A stretch of DNA of 64,000 nucleotides, from positions 3,770,501 through 3,834,500 of the forward strand of contig NZ_JAUSXL010000002.1 of NCBI RefSeq assembly GCF_030815975.1. Direction: 5' to 3'. The position numbers and the translations under genes were made by a program. Source of the stretch: Variovorax paradoxus (GTDB lineage Bacteria; Pseudomonadota; Gammaproteobacteria; Burkholderiales; Burkholderiaceae_C). Numbering within the stretch: position 1 is the first letter of the stretch; every line of letters begins with the position of its first letter. Below are positions 1-11,066 of this stretch, piece by piece. The notes beneath the pieces were generated by a model, which was not told the DNA's origin, ran no database searches, and saw nothing but the letters and a program-made list of their open reading frames with translations.

Positions 1-572
1 CCGAACGAACTGGAGCGGCGGCCCGGCACGGGGACGCGCATCTGCAGCGAGGCGTCGGGCCGCAGGTCGGTGAACGTGGCCATCACGGTGGCCAGATGCG
101 CGCGTTCGCGCTCATAGCGCGCCTCGTCTTCGGGCGACAGATCGACGGTGCGCGGCGGCACCGAGAGGCGCTGCTCGCGGTACTGCTTGGGCGCGATCGT
201 GTAGGCGATCTGTCTTTCGCTGCCGCTCCCGGTGCGCACCGCAATGCTGGCCTCGCCTGGCGTGGCTGCGAGCGGAATGCCGACCAGCGCCGTCCACTCG
301 ATGGCGTCGCCCGGCACGAGCAAGGGCAGGTCGCCTGCAAAGGCTTCCGGGCGCTTGGCGCCAGGGCCGAGCGACAGGCGTGCGACGCCGCCCGGCACCT
401 GGGAGGCGTGCGGCCAGACATCGGGGTGTTGCCGCTTCGGCTTCGCCGGGCGCGCGGCGCTGGCCCGGGTTGCGGGGAGCGCCAGCATGCTCAGTGTGCC
501 GAGCAGCAATGCGCAGCGGCGGCTCAGGGCGGGCAAGGGAAGGTCGTCGGGGGAACGAAATCGGGTGTGCAT
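1..572 (-). CDS. M23-family metallopeptidase, N-terminal part (cut by window edge)
   Basis: This is the first ~190 residues of a probable cell-wall peptidase; the C-terminal catalytic part lies outside the window. Seen: an ATG start, a basic N-terminus followed by a hydrophobic segment (about residues 22-38) that looks like a signal peptide, then a beta-rich region with an IAPKQYREQRLSVPPRT stretch and, at the window edge, VPVPGRRSSSFG. Known: in M23 (LytM-like) peptidases, a GRxSSxFG-type stretch lies just before the first zinc-ligand motif, and an N-terminal accessory domain like this one precedes it. Inferred: a periplasmic peptidoglycan endopeptidase. It is the last gene of a minus-strand run with glnS and rluE, 38 nt after rluE. 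The zinc ligands themselves cannot be seen. Confidence 0.7.
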   Translation of the reverse strand, partial: MHTRFRSPDDLPLPALSRRCALLLGTLSMLALPATRASAARPAKPKRQHPDVWPHASQVPGGVARLSLGPGAKRPEAFAGDLPLLVPGDAIEWTALVGIPLAATPGEASIAVRTGSGSERQIAYTIAPKQYREQRLSVPPRTVDLSPEDEARYERERAHLATVMATFTDLRPDASLQMRVPVPGRRSSSF

Positions 573-610
573 ACAGAGATCGAAAAAAATGAAGCGGCCG
601 CGCGCCAGCG

Positions 611-1159
611 TCACTCCAGCCAGGCGCCGGGCGCCAATCCATCGAGCGTGTACGGCCCGATGGCAGCGCGGATCAGGCGCAGGGTGGGCAGCCCCACGGC
701 GGCGGTCATGCGCCGGACCTGGCGGTTGCGGCCTTCGCTGATCGCGAGCTCGATCCAAGCGGTGGGGATGCTCTTGCGTTCGCGAATGGGCGGTTGCCGC
801 TCCCACACCTCGGGCGGCGGGTCGAGCAGGCGCGCGCGGGCCGGGCGCGTGAGGCCGTCGTTGAGTTGCACGCCGCCGCGCAACGCGGCAAGCGCCGCGT
901 CGGTGGGCACGCCTTCCACCTGCACCCAATAGGTCTTTTCCATCTTGAAGCGCGGATCGGCGATGCGCGCCTGGAGCTGGCCGTCGTTGGTGAGCAGCAG
1001 CAGGCCCTCGCTGTCGGCATCGAGCCGGCCGGCGACGTAGACATCGGGAATGTCGATGAAGTCTTTCAGGCCGCGCCAGCGGCCCTCGGGCGTGAACTGG
1101 CTGAGCACGCCGTAGGGTTTGTTAAAGCGGATCAGCTGGGAGGAACTCGGGGGATTCAT
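611..1159 (-). CDS. rluE: 23S rRNA pseudouridine synthase, RluE type
   Basis: RsuA/RluE-family pseudouridine synthase of 182 aa, which isomerises a uridine in 23S rRNA (U2457 for E. coli RluE). Seen: [12 protein letters not shown] at the start, the catalytic block [17 protein letters not shown] containing the active-site Asp, and the late [10 protein letters not shown] motif. There is no N-terminal S4 RNA-binding domain, as in RluE and unlike RsuA or RluB. The ATG was chosen because the protein then begins directly at the catalytic fold; longer in-frame extensions run back into glnS. It starts 23 nt after the glnS stop, so the two are probably co-transcribed. The exact target base is inferred from family type only. 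Confidence 0.88.
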   Translation of the reverse strand: MNPPSSSQLIRFNKPYGVLSQFTPEGRWRGLKDFIDIPDVYVAGRLDADSEGLLLLTNDGQLQARIADPRFKMEKTYWVQVEGVPTDAALAALRGGVQLNDGLTRPARARLLDPPPEVWERQPPIRERKSIPTAWIELAISEGRNRQVRRMTAAVGLPTLRLIRAAIGPYTLDGLAPGAWLE

Positions 1160-1182
1160 GGCTCCCGCAGGATATCGTGCGG

Positions 1183-3000
<1,818 letters not shown>

Positions 3001-3134
3001 TGCGGCATTCTAGAGCGCACCCCCTGCCGGTTACCTTTGGCAACGTTCTTCACATTGCGGCGGGCAACCGCTTTGCATTTGGCGCGTTCAATACCTACAT
3101 GGGCGGGAAACGCCCCAACAAGGAGTCCAAGATC

Positions 3135-3485
3135 ATGAGCCTCACACGTTCAACCTTCTTCAAATGGGCCGCCGCGGGTGTCGTGGCAGCCGGTGCATTG
3201 TTTGCGGCCACTTCGGCCAGTGCCCGCGGCGACGTGAGCTGGTCGGTCGGGGTGGGTCTGCCAGGTGTTGCCGTGGGCGTGGGTGCTCCGGCTTACTACC
3301 CGGCCCCGGTCTACGCGGCCCCTGCGCCGGTGTACTACGACGCACCGCCCCCGGTGTACTACCGTCCGCCGCCGCCGGTCTACTACCGTCCGGCCCCGGT
3401 GTACTACGCGCCGCCTGCCTACTACGGCCCGCCGCGCTACTACGGCCCGCGCGGCTACTACCACGGCCATCGCCACTGGCGCTGA
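3135..3485 (+). CDS. Secreted Pro/Tyr-rich small protein
   Basis: A 116-aa protein with no recognised enzymatic domain. Seen: a clear Sec signal peptide (basic start, hydrophobic core about residues 10-28, ending ATSASA), then a short Gly/Val-rich segment, then a low-complexity half built from repeats of the form P-x-VYY-x-P-P with a Tyr/Gly/His-rich end (GYYHGHRHWR). The start is fixed by AAGGAG at 3120-3125, nine bases before the ATG. Similar proteins are common in Comamonadaceae as hypothetical periplasmic or surface proteins. Cell-envelope or metal-related roles are possible, but nothing here decides between them. A strong terminator follows 30 nt after the stop. Confidence 0.85.
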   Translation: MSLTRSTFFKWAAAGVVAAGALFAATSASARGDVSWSVGVGLPGVAVGVGAPAYYPAPVYAAPAPVYYDAPPPVYYRPPPPVYYRPAPVYYAPPAYYGPPRYYGPRGYYHGHRHWR

Positions 3486-3515
3486 GCGGTGCCCTGCGGG
3501 GCATCCGCCCACCAG

Positions 3516-3545
3516 AAAAGCCGATCCCCACGGATCGGCTTTTTT
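3516..3545. terminator. Rho-independent terminator, probably bidirectional
   Basis: A perfect 9-bp stem, AGCCGATCC/GGATCGGCT, with loop CCAC is followed by a T-run on the plus strand and preceded by an A-run. It can therefore stop transcription from both the small secreted-protein gene (plus) and the LytTR regulator unit (minus), which converge here. Confidence 0.9.
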
Positions 3546-3568
3546 CATGGGCGTTGTGCCTGTCGATT

Positions 3569-4414
3569 TCACATGGCGCGAAACAGATGCGCGTAAAGCC
3601 GGCTGACCGGGATCTTCTCCGGCCGGCCGCGCAAGTCGAGGTGCAGCTTGCCGGCCTCGTCGCGGTGCACCGCCTCGACGGCCGAACTGCGCACCACCAC
3701 GGCGCGGTGCACCTGCCAGAAAGTGTCAGGGTCGAGCTGGGCCAGCAGCTGCTTGAGCGGCGTGCGGATGAGGTACTCGTGCGTGGCGGTCAGGACGCGG
3801 ATGTATTTGTCGGCGGCTTCGAAATACAGCACCTCGTCGATCGGGACCATGCGCACGGTGCTGCCGCCGGCTTCGCTGGCGGCAATCATCTTCAGCGGCG
3901 CGGTGGAGGCGGGCGGCGGCACTGAGCCGTTGCCGGCTGCGGCGGCCAGCAGCTGGCGCCACTGCGCAAGGGTTCGCTCGAGCGCCTCGTCGGCTGCGGC
4001 CGGGGCCGATCTCGGCGGCTGCTGGCGCGCGCCCAGCACCTGCTGCAGCCGCAGCACGGTCTTGCGCAGGCGCTCGGGCTGCACTGGCTTGAGCACGTAG
4101 TCGATGGCCTGGGCCTCGAAGGCGCGGGCGGCGTATTCGTCATAGGCGGTCACGAAGACCAGCTGCGGCATGGGCGCCGCGTCGACCGGCCAGCTGTCGG
4201 CCAGCTCGGCGGCCGCACCCAGGCCGTCGAGGCCCGGCATGCGGATGTCGAAGAACAGCACCTGCGGCAGCAGGCGCAGCGCCTCGCGCACGGCGCCGCG
4301 GCCATCGCCCGCGGTGGCGAGCACTTGCAGCTCGGGCCATGCGGCGGCGAGTTCGGCCTTGAGGGCCTGCGCGAGCAGCGGCTCGTCTTCGGCGATGAGG
4401 GCGGTGGGATTCAT
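3569..4414 (-). CDS. LytTR-type response regulator
   Basis: Cytoplasmic DNA-binding response regulator of the AlgR/LytR class, 281 aa. Seen: a receiver domain (about residues 3-125) with the acidic pair in AEDEPLLAQAL, the phospho-acceptor Asp in VLFFDIRMPGLDG, the conserved Thr region VTAYDEY and the Lys of DYVLKPVQ. An Ala/Pro-rich linker follows, then a LytTR domain (about 180-281: IDEVLYFEAADKYIRV, FWQVHRAVVV). Its ATG overlaps the stop of the upstream kinase gene by 4 nt (ATGA), so the two are translationally coupled and very probably partners. Target genes are not evident from the sequence. Confidence 0.93.
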   Translation of the reverse strand: MNPTALIAEDEPLLAQALKAELAAAWPELQVLATAGDGRGAVREALRLLPQVLFFDIRMPGLDGLGAAAELADSWPVDAAPMPQLVFVTAYDEYAARAFEAQAIDYVLKPVQPERLRKTVLRLQQVLGARQQPPRSAPAAADEALERTLAQWRQLLAAAAGNGSVPPPASTAPLKMIAASEAGGSTVRMVPIDEVLYFEAADKYIRVLTATHEYLIRTPLKQLLAQLDPDTFWQVHRAVVVRSSAVEAVHRDEAGKLHLDLRGRPEKIPVSRLYAHLFRAM

Positions 4415-5478
4415 GGGCGTGGCGGCAAGGGAAAACTGAGTGTGGTCCGGGTACCGCCCGAAGGCTCGGCGGCCAGGCTCATGCGGCCCTGGTCGCCATA
4501 CACGGTGGCAAGCCGTTCGCGCACCTGCTCGAGCCCGAAGCCGCTGCCTTCGGAAGGCGGCGCCGCGTCGAGGCCGATGCCGGTGTCGCTCACTTCGATG
4601 ATGAGTCGGCCGTCGAGCTGCCGCGCGCGCACCGCGATCCTGCCGCCCTCGACCTTGGGCTCCAGCCCGTGGCGGATGCTGTTTTCCACCAGCGGCTGCA
4701 GCAGCAGCGGCGGCACCGGCGTGTTGCGCAATTCATCGGGCAGATCGAGCGTGTAGCACAGGCGCTCGCCCATGCGCACGGACATCAGCTCGAGGTAGTC
4801 GGCCAGCCGTTCGAACTCGGCCGACAGCGGATGCGCCAGGGCGCGCGAGCCGCTGAGCGTCATGCGCAAATAGTTGTTGAGGCGGTCGAGCATGGCCACG
4901 GCGCGCGGCGGATCGGCCGTGATCAGGGCGCGCAGGTTGGCCAGCGTGTTGAACAGCATGTGCGGTTCGAGTTGGGTTTCGAGCAGCTTGAGGCGCGCCT
5001 CGGTCGCATTGCGCTGGGCCAGTTCGATCTGGCTGCGCATGTGCTTGCTCCGGCCCAGGCTGTAGAAAAAGAAGCACATGCAGACGGTGGCCGTCACCGT
5101 GATGATGATGGTGGTCGCGAGCCTGGGCCCGGTGAAGCTGTGGAAGTCGAGTACCGGCTGATGGGTCCAGGCGTCGCCGATGGCATTGCCTCCCAGGAAG
5201 CCGACCGTCACGCCGCCCGCCACCAGCAGGTAGCCCCAGGGGCCGGAGGGCCAGAGAATCTCCTTGTGGCCGCTGATCAGCAGCCGGCCCATGTCGATGA
5301 AGAGCCAGCTGATCAGCCCGATCGAGAGCGAATACACCATCTGCGCGCCCCATTCCCCGTGCTGCGTGATCGTCAGCGCCGCGGCAATGAAGCAGCAGAA
5401 CACGACGGTGACCAGGCCATGCCGGAGCATGCCGCGGACGTTCTCCGCGCGGAAACGAGGGAGCGCTTCAACACTCAT
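4411..5478 (-). CDS. LytS/YehU-type sensor histidine kinase
   Basis: Membrane histidine kinase of the His_kinase (LytS) family, 355 aa. Seen: four hydrophobic segments in the first ~150 residues, a short helical linker (RSQIELAQRNATEARLK), the family H-box LETQLEPHMLFNTLANL with the phospho-accepting His, and a C-terminal GHKL ATPase domain with LVENSIRHGLEP (N-box) and DTGIGL (G1 box). The N-terminal region has no recognised sensory domain. Both ends overlap neighbours by 4 nt, the 2TM gene upstream and the LytTR regulator downstream, so the three form one coupled unit. The signal is unknown. Confidence 0.93.
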   Translation of the reverse strand: MSVEALPRFRAENVRGMLRHGLVTVVFCCFIAAALTITQHGEWGAQMVYSLSIGLISWLFIDMGRLLISGHKEILWPSGPWGYLLVAGGVTVGFLGGNAIGDAWTHQPVLDFHSFTGPRLATTIIITVTATVCMCFFFYSLGRSKHMRSQIELAQRNATEARLKLLETQLEPHMLFNTLANLRALITADPPRAVAMLDRLNNYLRMTLSGSRALAHPLSAEFERLADYLELMSVRMGERLCYTLDLPDELRNTPVPPLLLQPLVENSIRHGLEPKVEGGRIAVRARQLDGRLIIEVSDTGIGLDAAPPSEGSGFGLEQVRERLATVYGDQGRMSLAAEPSGGTRTTLSFPLPPRP

Positions 5479-5771
5479 CCGCGCTCCCCGGAGCGCAGCG
5501 CCCGCCGTTCGCGCTCCACCAGCCGGTCATAAAAACTGCCGCCGGGCGCAATGAACCAGACCACGGCGCCATGCACCAGCAGGCCCAGGCCCCAGCCCAT
5601 GAGCGGATACACGGCCCAGGTATGGCCGCGCGATGCGGAGAGCACCACGAGCCCGAGGTTGACCAGCACGTAGACGAAGGCATGGATGTACCAGCCCATC
5701 TTGGCGCCGGCGCGGCGGCGGGCGCGCTTTTCGATGTCGGGAACGGAGATGTTGGCTTGTGTGGAGTTCAT
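5475..5771 (-). CDS. 2TM-domain membrane protein coupled to the LytS-type kinase
   Basis: A 98-aa protein with a Lys/Arg-rich N-terminal helix (EKRARRRAGAKMGWYIH) and two membrane helices separated by a short loop (AFVYVLVNLGLVVLSA and a second near LGLLVHGAVVWFI), then a basic tail. This is the layout of the 2TM domain, often found fused to or next to LytTR/LytS signalling proteins. The ATG at MNSTQAN was preferred over longer in-frame starts because the family begins with this basic helix. The stop overlaps the kinase start (ATGA). Inferred role: an accessory membrane subunit of the sensor. Confidence 0.8.
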   Translation of the reverse strand: MNSTQANISVPDIEKRARRRAGAKMGWYIHAFVYVLVNLGLVVLSASRGHTWAVYPLMGWGLGLLVHGAVVWFIAPGGSFYDRLVERERRALRSGERG

Positions 5772-5826
5772 GACGGTTTTCCGATGGACGAATGGTTGGA
5801 GGCAGTCGATGAAACAGCCGGCGATC

Positions 5827-6348
5827 TTAGGCCGCGCGGGCGTCTGCGGCCACGGCGTCGGTGGCAATGGCCAGCTTCCACAGCCGCACGGCGCGCGCCG
5901 CGAAGATGCCGCTGAAAGCCCCGTACAGCATCGGAACCGCGACCGCGAAGCCGGCCTGCTGGCGCAGTTCGGGGTGCATGGCGAGCGACGCGCCCACCAC
6001 GTACTTGGTGAAGAAGATGCCCATCATCAGCACCAGCGGCATTGCGCTGCCGGCCACATGGAACTCGCGCGCCGCACGGTCGTAGCGCGTGCTGGCGGGC
6101 AGGGGGTTCTGGAGCACCAGCAGCACCAGCGCGGCCACCGCCACGGCCCAGCCGAGCAGGGCGCCGGGCGAATCGCCGAAGGCCGAGATCACGCCGGCCA
6201 GCGAAAGGCCGGTCATGGCAATCGGCATCACCGTGACCTTGGCGAGGCTCACGCTACCGGACAGCAGCTGCTTGCAGCCCAGCCACAGCAGGAGGGCGAA
6301 AATGGCGAAGACCCACTTGGGGGTGTGAAGAATGATCTGCAGCAGCAT
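5827..6348 (-). CDS. Small multi-pass membrane protein, function unknown
   Basis: A 173-aa hydrophobic protein with about five predicted membrane helices (ILHTPKWVFAIFALLLWLG, TVMPIAMTGLSLAGVISAF, GWAVAVAALVLLVL, LVLMMGIFFTKYVVGASL and a last one before RLWKLA). It resembles a conserved family of uncharacterised proteobacterial inner-membrane proteins (DUF6622-like by memory, not verified). The ATG at MLLQII has a CGGAG ribosome-binding site 7 bases upstream. It lies 55 nt upstream of the 2TM/LytS/LytTR unit on the same strand, so co-transcription is possible. No residues suggest catalysis. Confidence 0.75.
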   Translation of the reverse strand: MLLQIILHTPKWVFAIFALLLWLGCKQLLSGSVSLAKVTVMPIAMTGLSLAGVISAFGDSPGALLGWAVAVAALVLLVLQNPLPASTRYDRAAREFHVAGSAMPLVLMMGIFFTKYVVGASLAMHPELRQQAGFAVAVPMLYGAFSGIFAARAVRLWKLAIATDAVAADARAA

Positions 6349-6489
6349 GGCGTTTCTCCGGTTGAAAGACGATTCGATGGGCCGGACTGTGCCGGTGCCC
6401 CTGCGCCGCCGCCACGGGCCTGCGACGAAATGCAAGCCGGCGGCGCCAGCTGCAGCGAGCCGGCGCGAAATGCAGCCGTTCCCCGCAGC

Positions 6490-6505
6490 TTTACCGGCGC
6501 TTTAC
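6490..6505. promoter_or_regulatory. Tandem GTAAA direct repeat (CpxR-like box) ahead of the efflux operon
   Basis: Two TTTAC pentamers with an 11-bp period (GTAAA-N6-GTAAA on the minus strand) lie about 70 bases before mdtA. CpxR boxes in Enterobacteria are GTAAA-N5-GTAAA, and E. coli mdtABC is controlled by BaeR and CpxR. The match here is one base longer in the spacer. The regulatory role is inferred. Confidence 0.4.
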
Positions 6506-6574
6506 GGTTCATAAGACAGGCGCGCTACGATCCGGCGCTTCACTAGCGGCTGTACTTGCGCACTGCCACACCCC

Positions 6575-7915
6575 ATGGAATCTCCGAACTCCGAGCCTTC
6601 TCCCGGCGATTCGCCTGCTGTCCGACCGGCAACCCCTCCTCCTTCTTCGTCTCCGCCTGCGCGGCCGCCCTCGCGCCGCAGGCTCTGGCTCGGCAGTCTG
6701 ATTGCCCTGGTGCTGCTGCTGGTGCTGGGAGGGGGCGCCTGGTATCTCATCAACCGCAAGGGCAGCTCCGCCGGCGGGCCGGGCTTCGGTGGCGCGACCG
6801 TCACGGTGGGCAATGCGGCGGCGCGCGAAATCGAGCTGCCGGTGACCATCGATGCGCTCGGCACCGTCACGCCGCTCGCGACCATCACGCTCAAGGCGCA
6901 GGTCGGCGGCGTGCTGACCGAGGTGCTGTTCACCGAAGGACAGACGGTGGCAAAGAACCAGTTGCTCGCGCGCATCGACCCGCGGCCCTACGAGCAGGCG
7001 CTGATGCAGGCCCGCGGCACGCGCCAGCGCGACGAGGCGCAGCTCGAGGCCGCGCGCGTCACGCTCGGGCGCTACCGCACGCTGCTGGGGCAGGACTCCA
7101 TCGCGCGGCAGGACGTCGACACCCAGGCCGCGCTGGTCCGCCAGCTCGAAGGCACGGTCACCACCGACCTGGCGGCCGAGGCCGCCGCCAAGCTGAACCT
7201 CGACTACACCCGCATCACCTCGCCGGTGGCCGGCCGCATCGGCCTGCGCGCCGTGGATGCGGGCAACACCGTGACGGCCAACGCGACCACGGGCATCGCG
7301 GTCATCACGCAGATGAACCCGATCGACGTGCAGTTCTCGGTGCCGCAAGACCGCGTGCCCGACATCCAGGCGCAGCTTGCCAAGGGCGAGCCGCTGCCCG
7401 TTACCGCCTTCGACCGCACCCGCGCGGCGACGCTCGACACCGGCACCTTCTCGACGCTCGACAACGTGGTCGACACCACCACCGGCACGGTGAAGGCCAA
7501 GGCGCGCTTCGGCAATGCGCAGACCACGCTGTTCCCGAGCCAGTTCGTCAATGTGCAGATGCTGCTGCGCAAGGTGCGCGCGGTGGTGGTGCCGGTGACG
7601 GCGGTGCGCACCGGCCCCAACGGCGACTACGTGTATGTGATCAACGAAGACCGCACGGTGTCGATGCGCGCGGTGAAGCGCGGCGAGGCCAATGCCGAGG
7701 TGGTGGCCATCACCTCGGGCCTGCGGGCCGGCGAGAACGTCGTGACCGAGGGCGGCGACCGCATCAAGGACGGCGCGGTCGTGCAGCTGCAGGGCGACCG
7801 GCCCGCGGCAGGCCCGCGCGGCGGCGCTTCCGGGCCGCGCGGCGCGGCTTCGGGCCCGCGCGGGCAGCGCGGCGAAGGCGGTGGAGAGCGGCGGCGCCAG
7901 CGCCCGCCGCAATGA
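6575..7915 (+). CDS. mdtA: RND efflux periplasmic adaptor subunit, MdtA-like
   Basis: Membrane-fusion protein of an RND multidrug pump, 446 aa. Seen: a Pro/Ser-rich cytoplasmic leader, a single N-terminal membrane segment (about residues 36-58), then lipoyl/beta-barrel halves with the adaptor motifs [52 protein letters not shown] and [17 protein letters not shown]. The C-terminal ~35 residues are a basic Gly/Pro/Arg tail with three GPRG units, an unusual appendage for the family. It is the first gene of an operon with two RND pumps and an outer-membrane factor, the MdtABC arrangement. Substrates cannot be read from the sequence. Confidence 0.93.
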   Translation: MESPNSEPSPGDSPAVRPATPPPSSSPPARPPSRRRLWLGSLIALVLLLVLGGGAWYLINRKGSSAGGPGFGGATVTVGNAAAREIELPVTIDALGTVTPLATITLKAQVGGVLTEVLFTEGQTVAKNQLLARIDPRPYEQALMQARGTRQRDEAQLEAARVTLGRYRTLLGQDSIARQDVDTQAALVRQLEGTVTTDLAAEAAAKLNLDYTRITSPVAGRIGLRAVDAGNTVTANATTGIAVITQMNPIDVQFSVPQDRVPDIQAQLAKGEPLPVTAFDRTRAATLDTGTFSTLDNVVDTTTGTVKAKARFGNAQTTLFPSQFVNVQMLLRKVRAVVVPVTAVRTGPNGDYVYVINEDRTVSMRAVKRGEANAEVVAITSGLRAGENVVTEGGDRIKDGAVVQLQGDRPAAGPRGGASGPRGAASGPRGQRGEGGGERRRQRPPQ

Positions 7916-7958
7916 CGAGCACCACCCACAACCCACGGAACCAGCGAGCGCGTTCGCG

Positions 7959-10900
7959 ATGAGCCCTTCCCGCCCCTTCATCGAACGGCCGGTGGCCACG
8001 GCGCTGCTGATGGTGGCCATCGTGCTGGCCGGCCTGGTGGGCCTGCGGCTCTTGCCGCTGGCCGCGCTGCCGCAGGTCGACTACCCGACCATCCAGGTGC
8101 AGACCCTCTACCCCGGCGCCAGCCCCGAGGTCATGAGCCGCACCGTCACGGCCCCGCTCGAGCGCCAGTTCGGCCAGATGGCGGGCCTGAACCGCATGAG
8201 CTCGGTGAGCTCGGCGGGCGTGTCGATCGTCACGCTGCAGTTCGCGCTCGACCAGACCCTGGACGTGGCCGAGCAGCAGGTGCAGGCCGCCATCAACGCC
8301 GGCGGTTCGCTGCTGCCGGCCGACCTGCCGGCGCCGCCCGTGTACGCCAAGGTGAACCCGGCCGATGCGCCCATCCTCACGCTGGCCGTGAGCTCCCAGA
8401 CCATGCCGCTCACCGAGGTGCAGAACCTCGTCAACACGCGGCTCGCGCAGAAGATCAGCCAGGTCGGCGGCGTGGGGCTGGTGTCGCTCTCGGGCGGGCA
8501 GCGGCCGGCCGTGCGCATCCAGGCCGACACCAACGCGCTCGCGTCGGTGGGCATCGGGCTGGACACGCTGCGCAGCGCCATCACCGCGGCCAACGCCAAC
8601 AGCGCCAAGGGCAGCTTCGACGGACCGCGGCGGGCCTACACCATCAACGCCAACGACCAGCTCGTGACGGCGGACGACTACAAGAACCTGATCGTCGCGT
8701 GGAGGAACGGCGCGCCGGTGCGCATGACCGACGTGGCGCGCGTGGTCGACGGCGCCGAGAACACGCAGCTGGGCGCCTGGGCCGCGCTGCGCGCCGGCGA
8801 GCAGCCGGCCACGCTCTATCCCGCGATCATCCTCAACGTGCAGCGGCAGCCGGGCGCCAACGTGATCGGCACGGTCGATGCCATCAGGAAGCAGCTGCCC
8901 GAGCTGCAGGCCTCGCTGCCGGGCTCGCTCAAGGTGGAGGTGCTGAGCGACCGCACCACCGGCATCCGCGCCTCGGTCTCGCACGTGCAGCTCGAGCTCG
9001 GCCTGGCCGTGGTGATGGTGGTGCTGGTGATCTTCTTCTTCCTGCACAGCGTGCGCGCCACGGTCATTGCCAGCCTGGCGGTGCCGATCTCGCTCGTGGG
9101 CACTTGCGGGCTGATGTACCTGCTGGGCTACAGCCTCAACAACCTGAGCCTGATGGCGCTGACCATTGCCACCGGCTTCGTGGTGGACGACGCGATCGTG
9201 ATGATCGAGAACATCGCGCGCTACCTGGAGGAGGGCGATCCACCGTTCAAGGCCGCGCTCAAGGGAGCCACGCAGATCGGCTTCACCATCATCTCGCTGA
9301 CGGTGTCGCTCATCGCGGTGCTGATTCCGCTGCTGTTCATGGGCGATGTGGTGGGGCGGCTGTTCCGCGAGTTCGCCGTGACGCTGGCCATCACCATCCT
9401 GATCTCCGCCATCGTCTCGCTCACGCTGGTGCCGATGATGTCGGCGCGCTGGCTCAAGCCGCAGGCCGAGGAGGGCGGGCGCTTCGGTGCCAGCGTGCAG
9501 CGCTTCTTCGAGCGCGTGATCGCACGCTACGACGTGTGGCTGCAATGGGTGCTGCGCCACCAGCCGCTGACGCTCATCGTGGCGGTGGCGACGCTGGCGC
9601 TCACGGTGCTGCTCTACGTGGTGATTCCGAAGGGGCTGTTCCCGACGCAGGACACGGGGCAGCTGCAGGCGCGCATCGAGGCCGCGCAGGATGTGTCGTA
9701 CACGCGCATGGCCGAGCTGCAGCAGCAGGCCGCCAATGCGATCCTGGCCGACCCCGAGGTGGCGAGCGTGAGCTCGGTGGTGGGCGTGGACGCGGCCAAC
9801 AACACGGCGCTGAACACCGGCAGCATGCTCATCAACATGCGCGCCGACCGCGGCAACCAGGAAGACACGATGCAGCGCCTGCGCGAGCGGGTGCGTGCGG
9901 TGGCCGGCGTGACGCTGTACCTGCAGCCCACGCAGGACCTGACCATCGACGCCGAAACCGGCCCGACCGAATTCCGCGTCTCGCTCGAAGGGGTGGACAC
10001 CAACACCGTCGATGCCTGGGCGCAGAAGCTGGTGGAGCGCCTGCGCACGGAGCCGCTGGTGCGCAACCCCACCACCAACGCCGGCGCGAAGGGCCTGGCC
10101 GCGTACGTGGACATCGACCGCAACACGGCCTCGCGCCTCTCGGTCACGGCCAGTTCGGTGGACGACACGCTCTACAGCGCATTCGGCCAGCGCATCGTCT
10201 CGACCATCTTCACGGAGACCAACCAGTACCGCGTGATCCTGGAGGCGCAGCGCGAGGCCCTGGCCTCGCCGCAGCTGCTGGGCAACCTTCAATTGCGCAC
10301 CGGCGGCGGCAGCGCAACCACGCTGTCGTCGATTGCCACCGTGCGCGAGCAGGCCGCGCCACTGCAGGTGACGCACGTGGCGCAGTACCCTGCCGCTACG
10401 GTGGGCTTCGATACGGCCGAGAACGTGGCACTCGGTAAATCCGTGGCGGCCATTCGCGCGGCGGCCAAGGAAATTGGCATGCCGGCGAGCATGACCATGA
10501 GCTTCCTGGGTGCGGCGGGAGCCTACGAGAAGTCGCTGTCCAACCAGCTCTGGCTCATCCTCGCGGCGGTGGTGTGCGTGTATATCGTGCTGGGCGTGCT
10601 GTATGAGAGCTACATCCATCCGCTGACGATTCTCTCGACGCTGCCCTCGGCCGGCGTGGGCGCGCTGCTGGCCTTGATGGTCACGGGCAACGACCTGGGC
10701 GTGATCGGCATCATCGGCATCATCCTGCTGATCGGCATCGTCAAGAAGAACGCGATCATGATGATCGACTTTGCCATCGACGCCGAGCGGCGCGAGGGCA
10801 AGTCGCCGCAGGAAGCCATCCACCAGGCGGCGCTGCTGCGCTTCCGGCCCATTTTGATGACCACGCTGGCGGCGCTGTTCGCGGCGCTGCCGCTGATGTT

Positions 10901-11066
10901 CGGCTGGGGCGAAGGCGCCGAGCTGCGCCGGCCGCTGGGCCTGGCCATCTTCGGCGGGCTGGTGGTGAGCCAGGTGCTCACGCTGTTCACCACACCGGTT
11001 GTCTACCTGGCGTTCGACCGACTGGGCCGCCGCTTCGGGCCCAAGCGGGAGGCCGCAACCGCATGA
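7959..11066 (+). CDS. mdtB: RND efflux inner-membrane pump, MdtB-like
   Basis: Proton-driven RND transporter, 1035 aa, normal family length. Seen: the N-terminal signature [31 protein letters not shown], the TM4 proton-relay segment with two Asp ([17 protein letters not shown]), and a late repeat of helices with [14 protein letters not shown]. The ATG at MSPSRPF was chosen because RND pumps begin just before the first membrane helix; a longer in-frame start would overlap mdtA. It begins 43 nt after mdtA and its stop overlaps the next RND gene by 4 nt (ATGA). Known: E. coli MdtB and MdtC form a mixed trimer, and this pair probably does too. Confidence 0.94.
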   Translation: MSPSRPFIERPVATALLMVAIVLAGLVGLRLLPLAALPQVDYPTIQVQTLYPGASPEVMSRTVTAPLERQFGQMAGLNRMSSVSSAGVSIVTLQFALDQTLDVAEQQVQAAINAGGSLLPADLPAPPVYAKVNPADAPILTLAVSSQTMPLTEVQNLVNTRLAQKISQVGGVGLVSLSGGQRPAVRIQADTNALASVGIGLDTLRSAITAANANSAKGSFDGPRRAYTINANDQLVTADDYKNLIVAWRNGAPVRMTDVARVVDGAENTQLGAWAALRAGEQPATLYPAIILNVQRQPGANVIGTVDAIRKQLPELQASLPGSLKVEVLSDRTTGIRASVSHVQLELGLAVVMVVLVIFFFLHSVRATVIASLAVPISLVGTCGLMYLLGYSLNNLSLMALTIATGFVVDDAIVMIENIARYLEEGDPPFKAALKGATQIGFTIISLTVSLIAVLIPLLFMGDVVGRLFREFAVTLAITILISAIVSLTLVPMMSARWLKPQAEEGGRFGASVQRFFERVIARYDVWLQWVLRHQPLTLIVAVATLALTVLLYVVIPKGLFPTQDTGQLQARIEAAQDVSYTRMAELQQQAANAILADPEVASVSSVVGVDAANNTALNTGSMLINMRADRGNQEDTMQRLRERVRAVAGVTLYLQPTQDLTIDAETGPTEFRVSLEGVDTNTVDAWAQKLVERLRTEPLVRNPTTNAGAKGLAAYVDIDRNTASRLSVTASSVDDTLYSAFGQRIVSTIFTETNQYRVILEAQREALASPQLLGNLQLRTGGGSATTLSSIATVREQAAPLQVTHVAQYPAATVGFDTAENVALGKSVAAIRAAAKEIGMPASMTMSFLGAAGAYEKSLSNQLWLILAAVVCVYIVLGVLYESYIHPLTILSTLPSAGVGALLALMVTGNDLGVIGIIGIILLIGIVKKNAIMMIDFAIDAERREGKSPQEAIHQAALLRFRPILMTTLAALFAALPLMFGWGEGAELRRPLGLAIFGGLVVSQVLTLFTTPVVYLAFDRLGRRFGPKREAATA

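Noticed and set aside
7764..10823. Open frame of about 1000 codons antisense to the MdtB-like pump
   Set aside because: Its protein is a His/Arg/Ala-rich string with no domain, created by the GC-rich codon bias of the real gene on the other strand. The same applies to the long antisense frame over 11003-14275.
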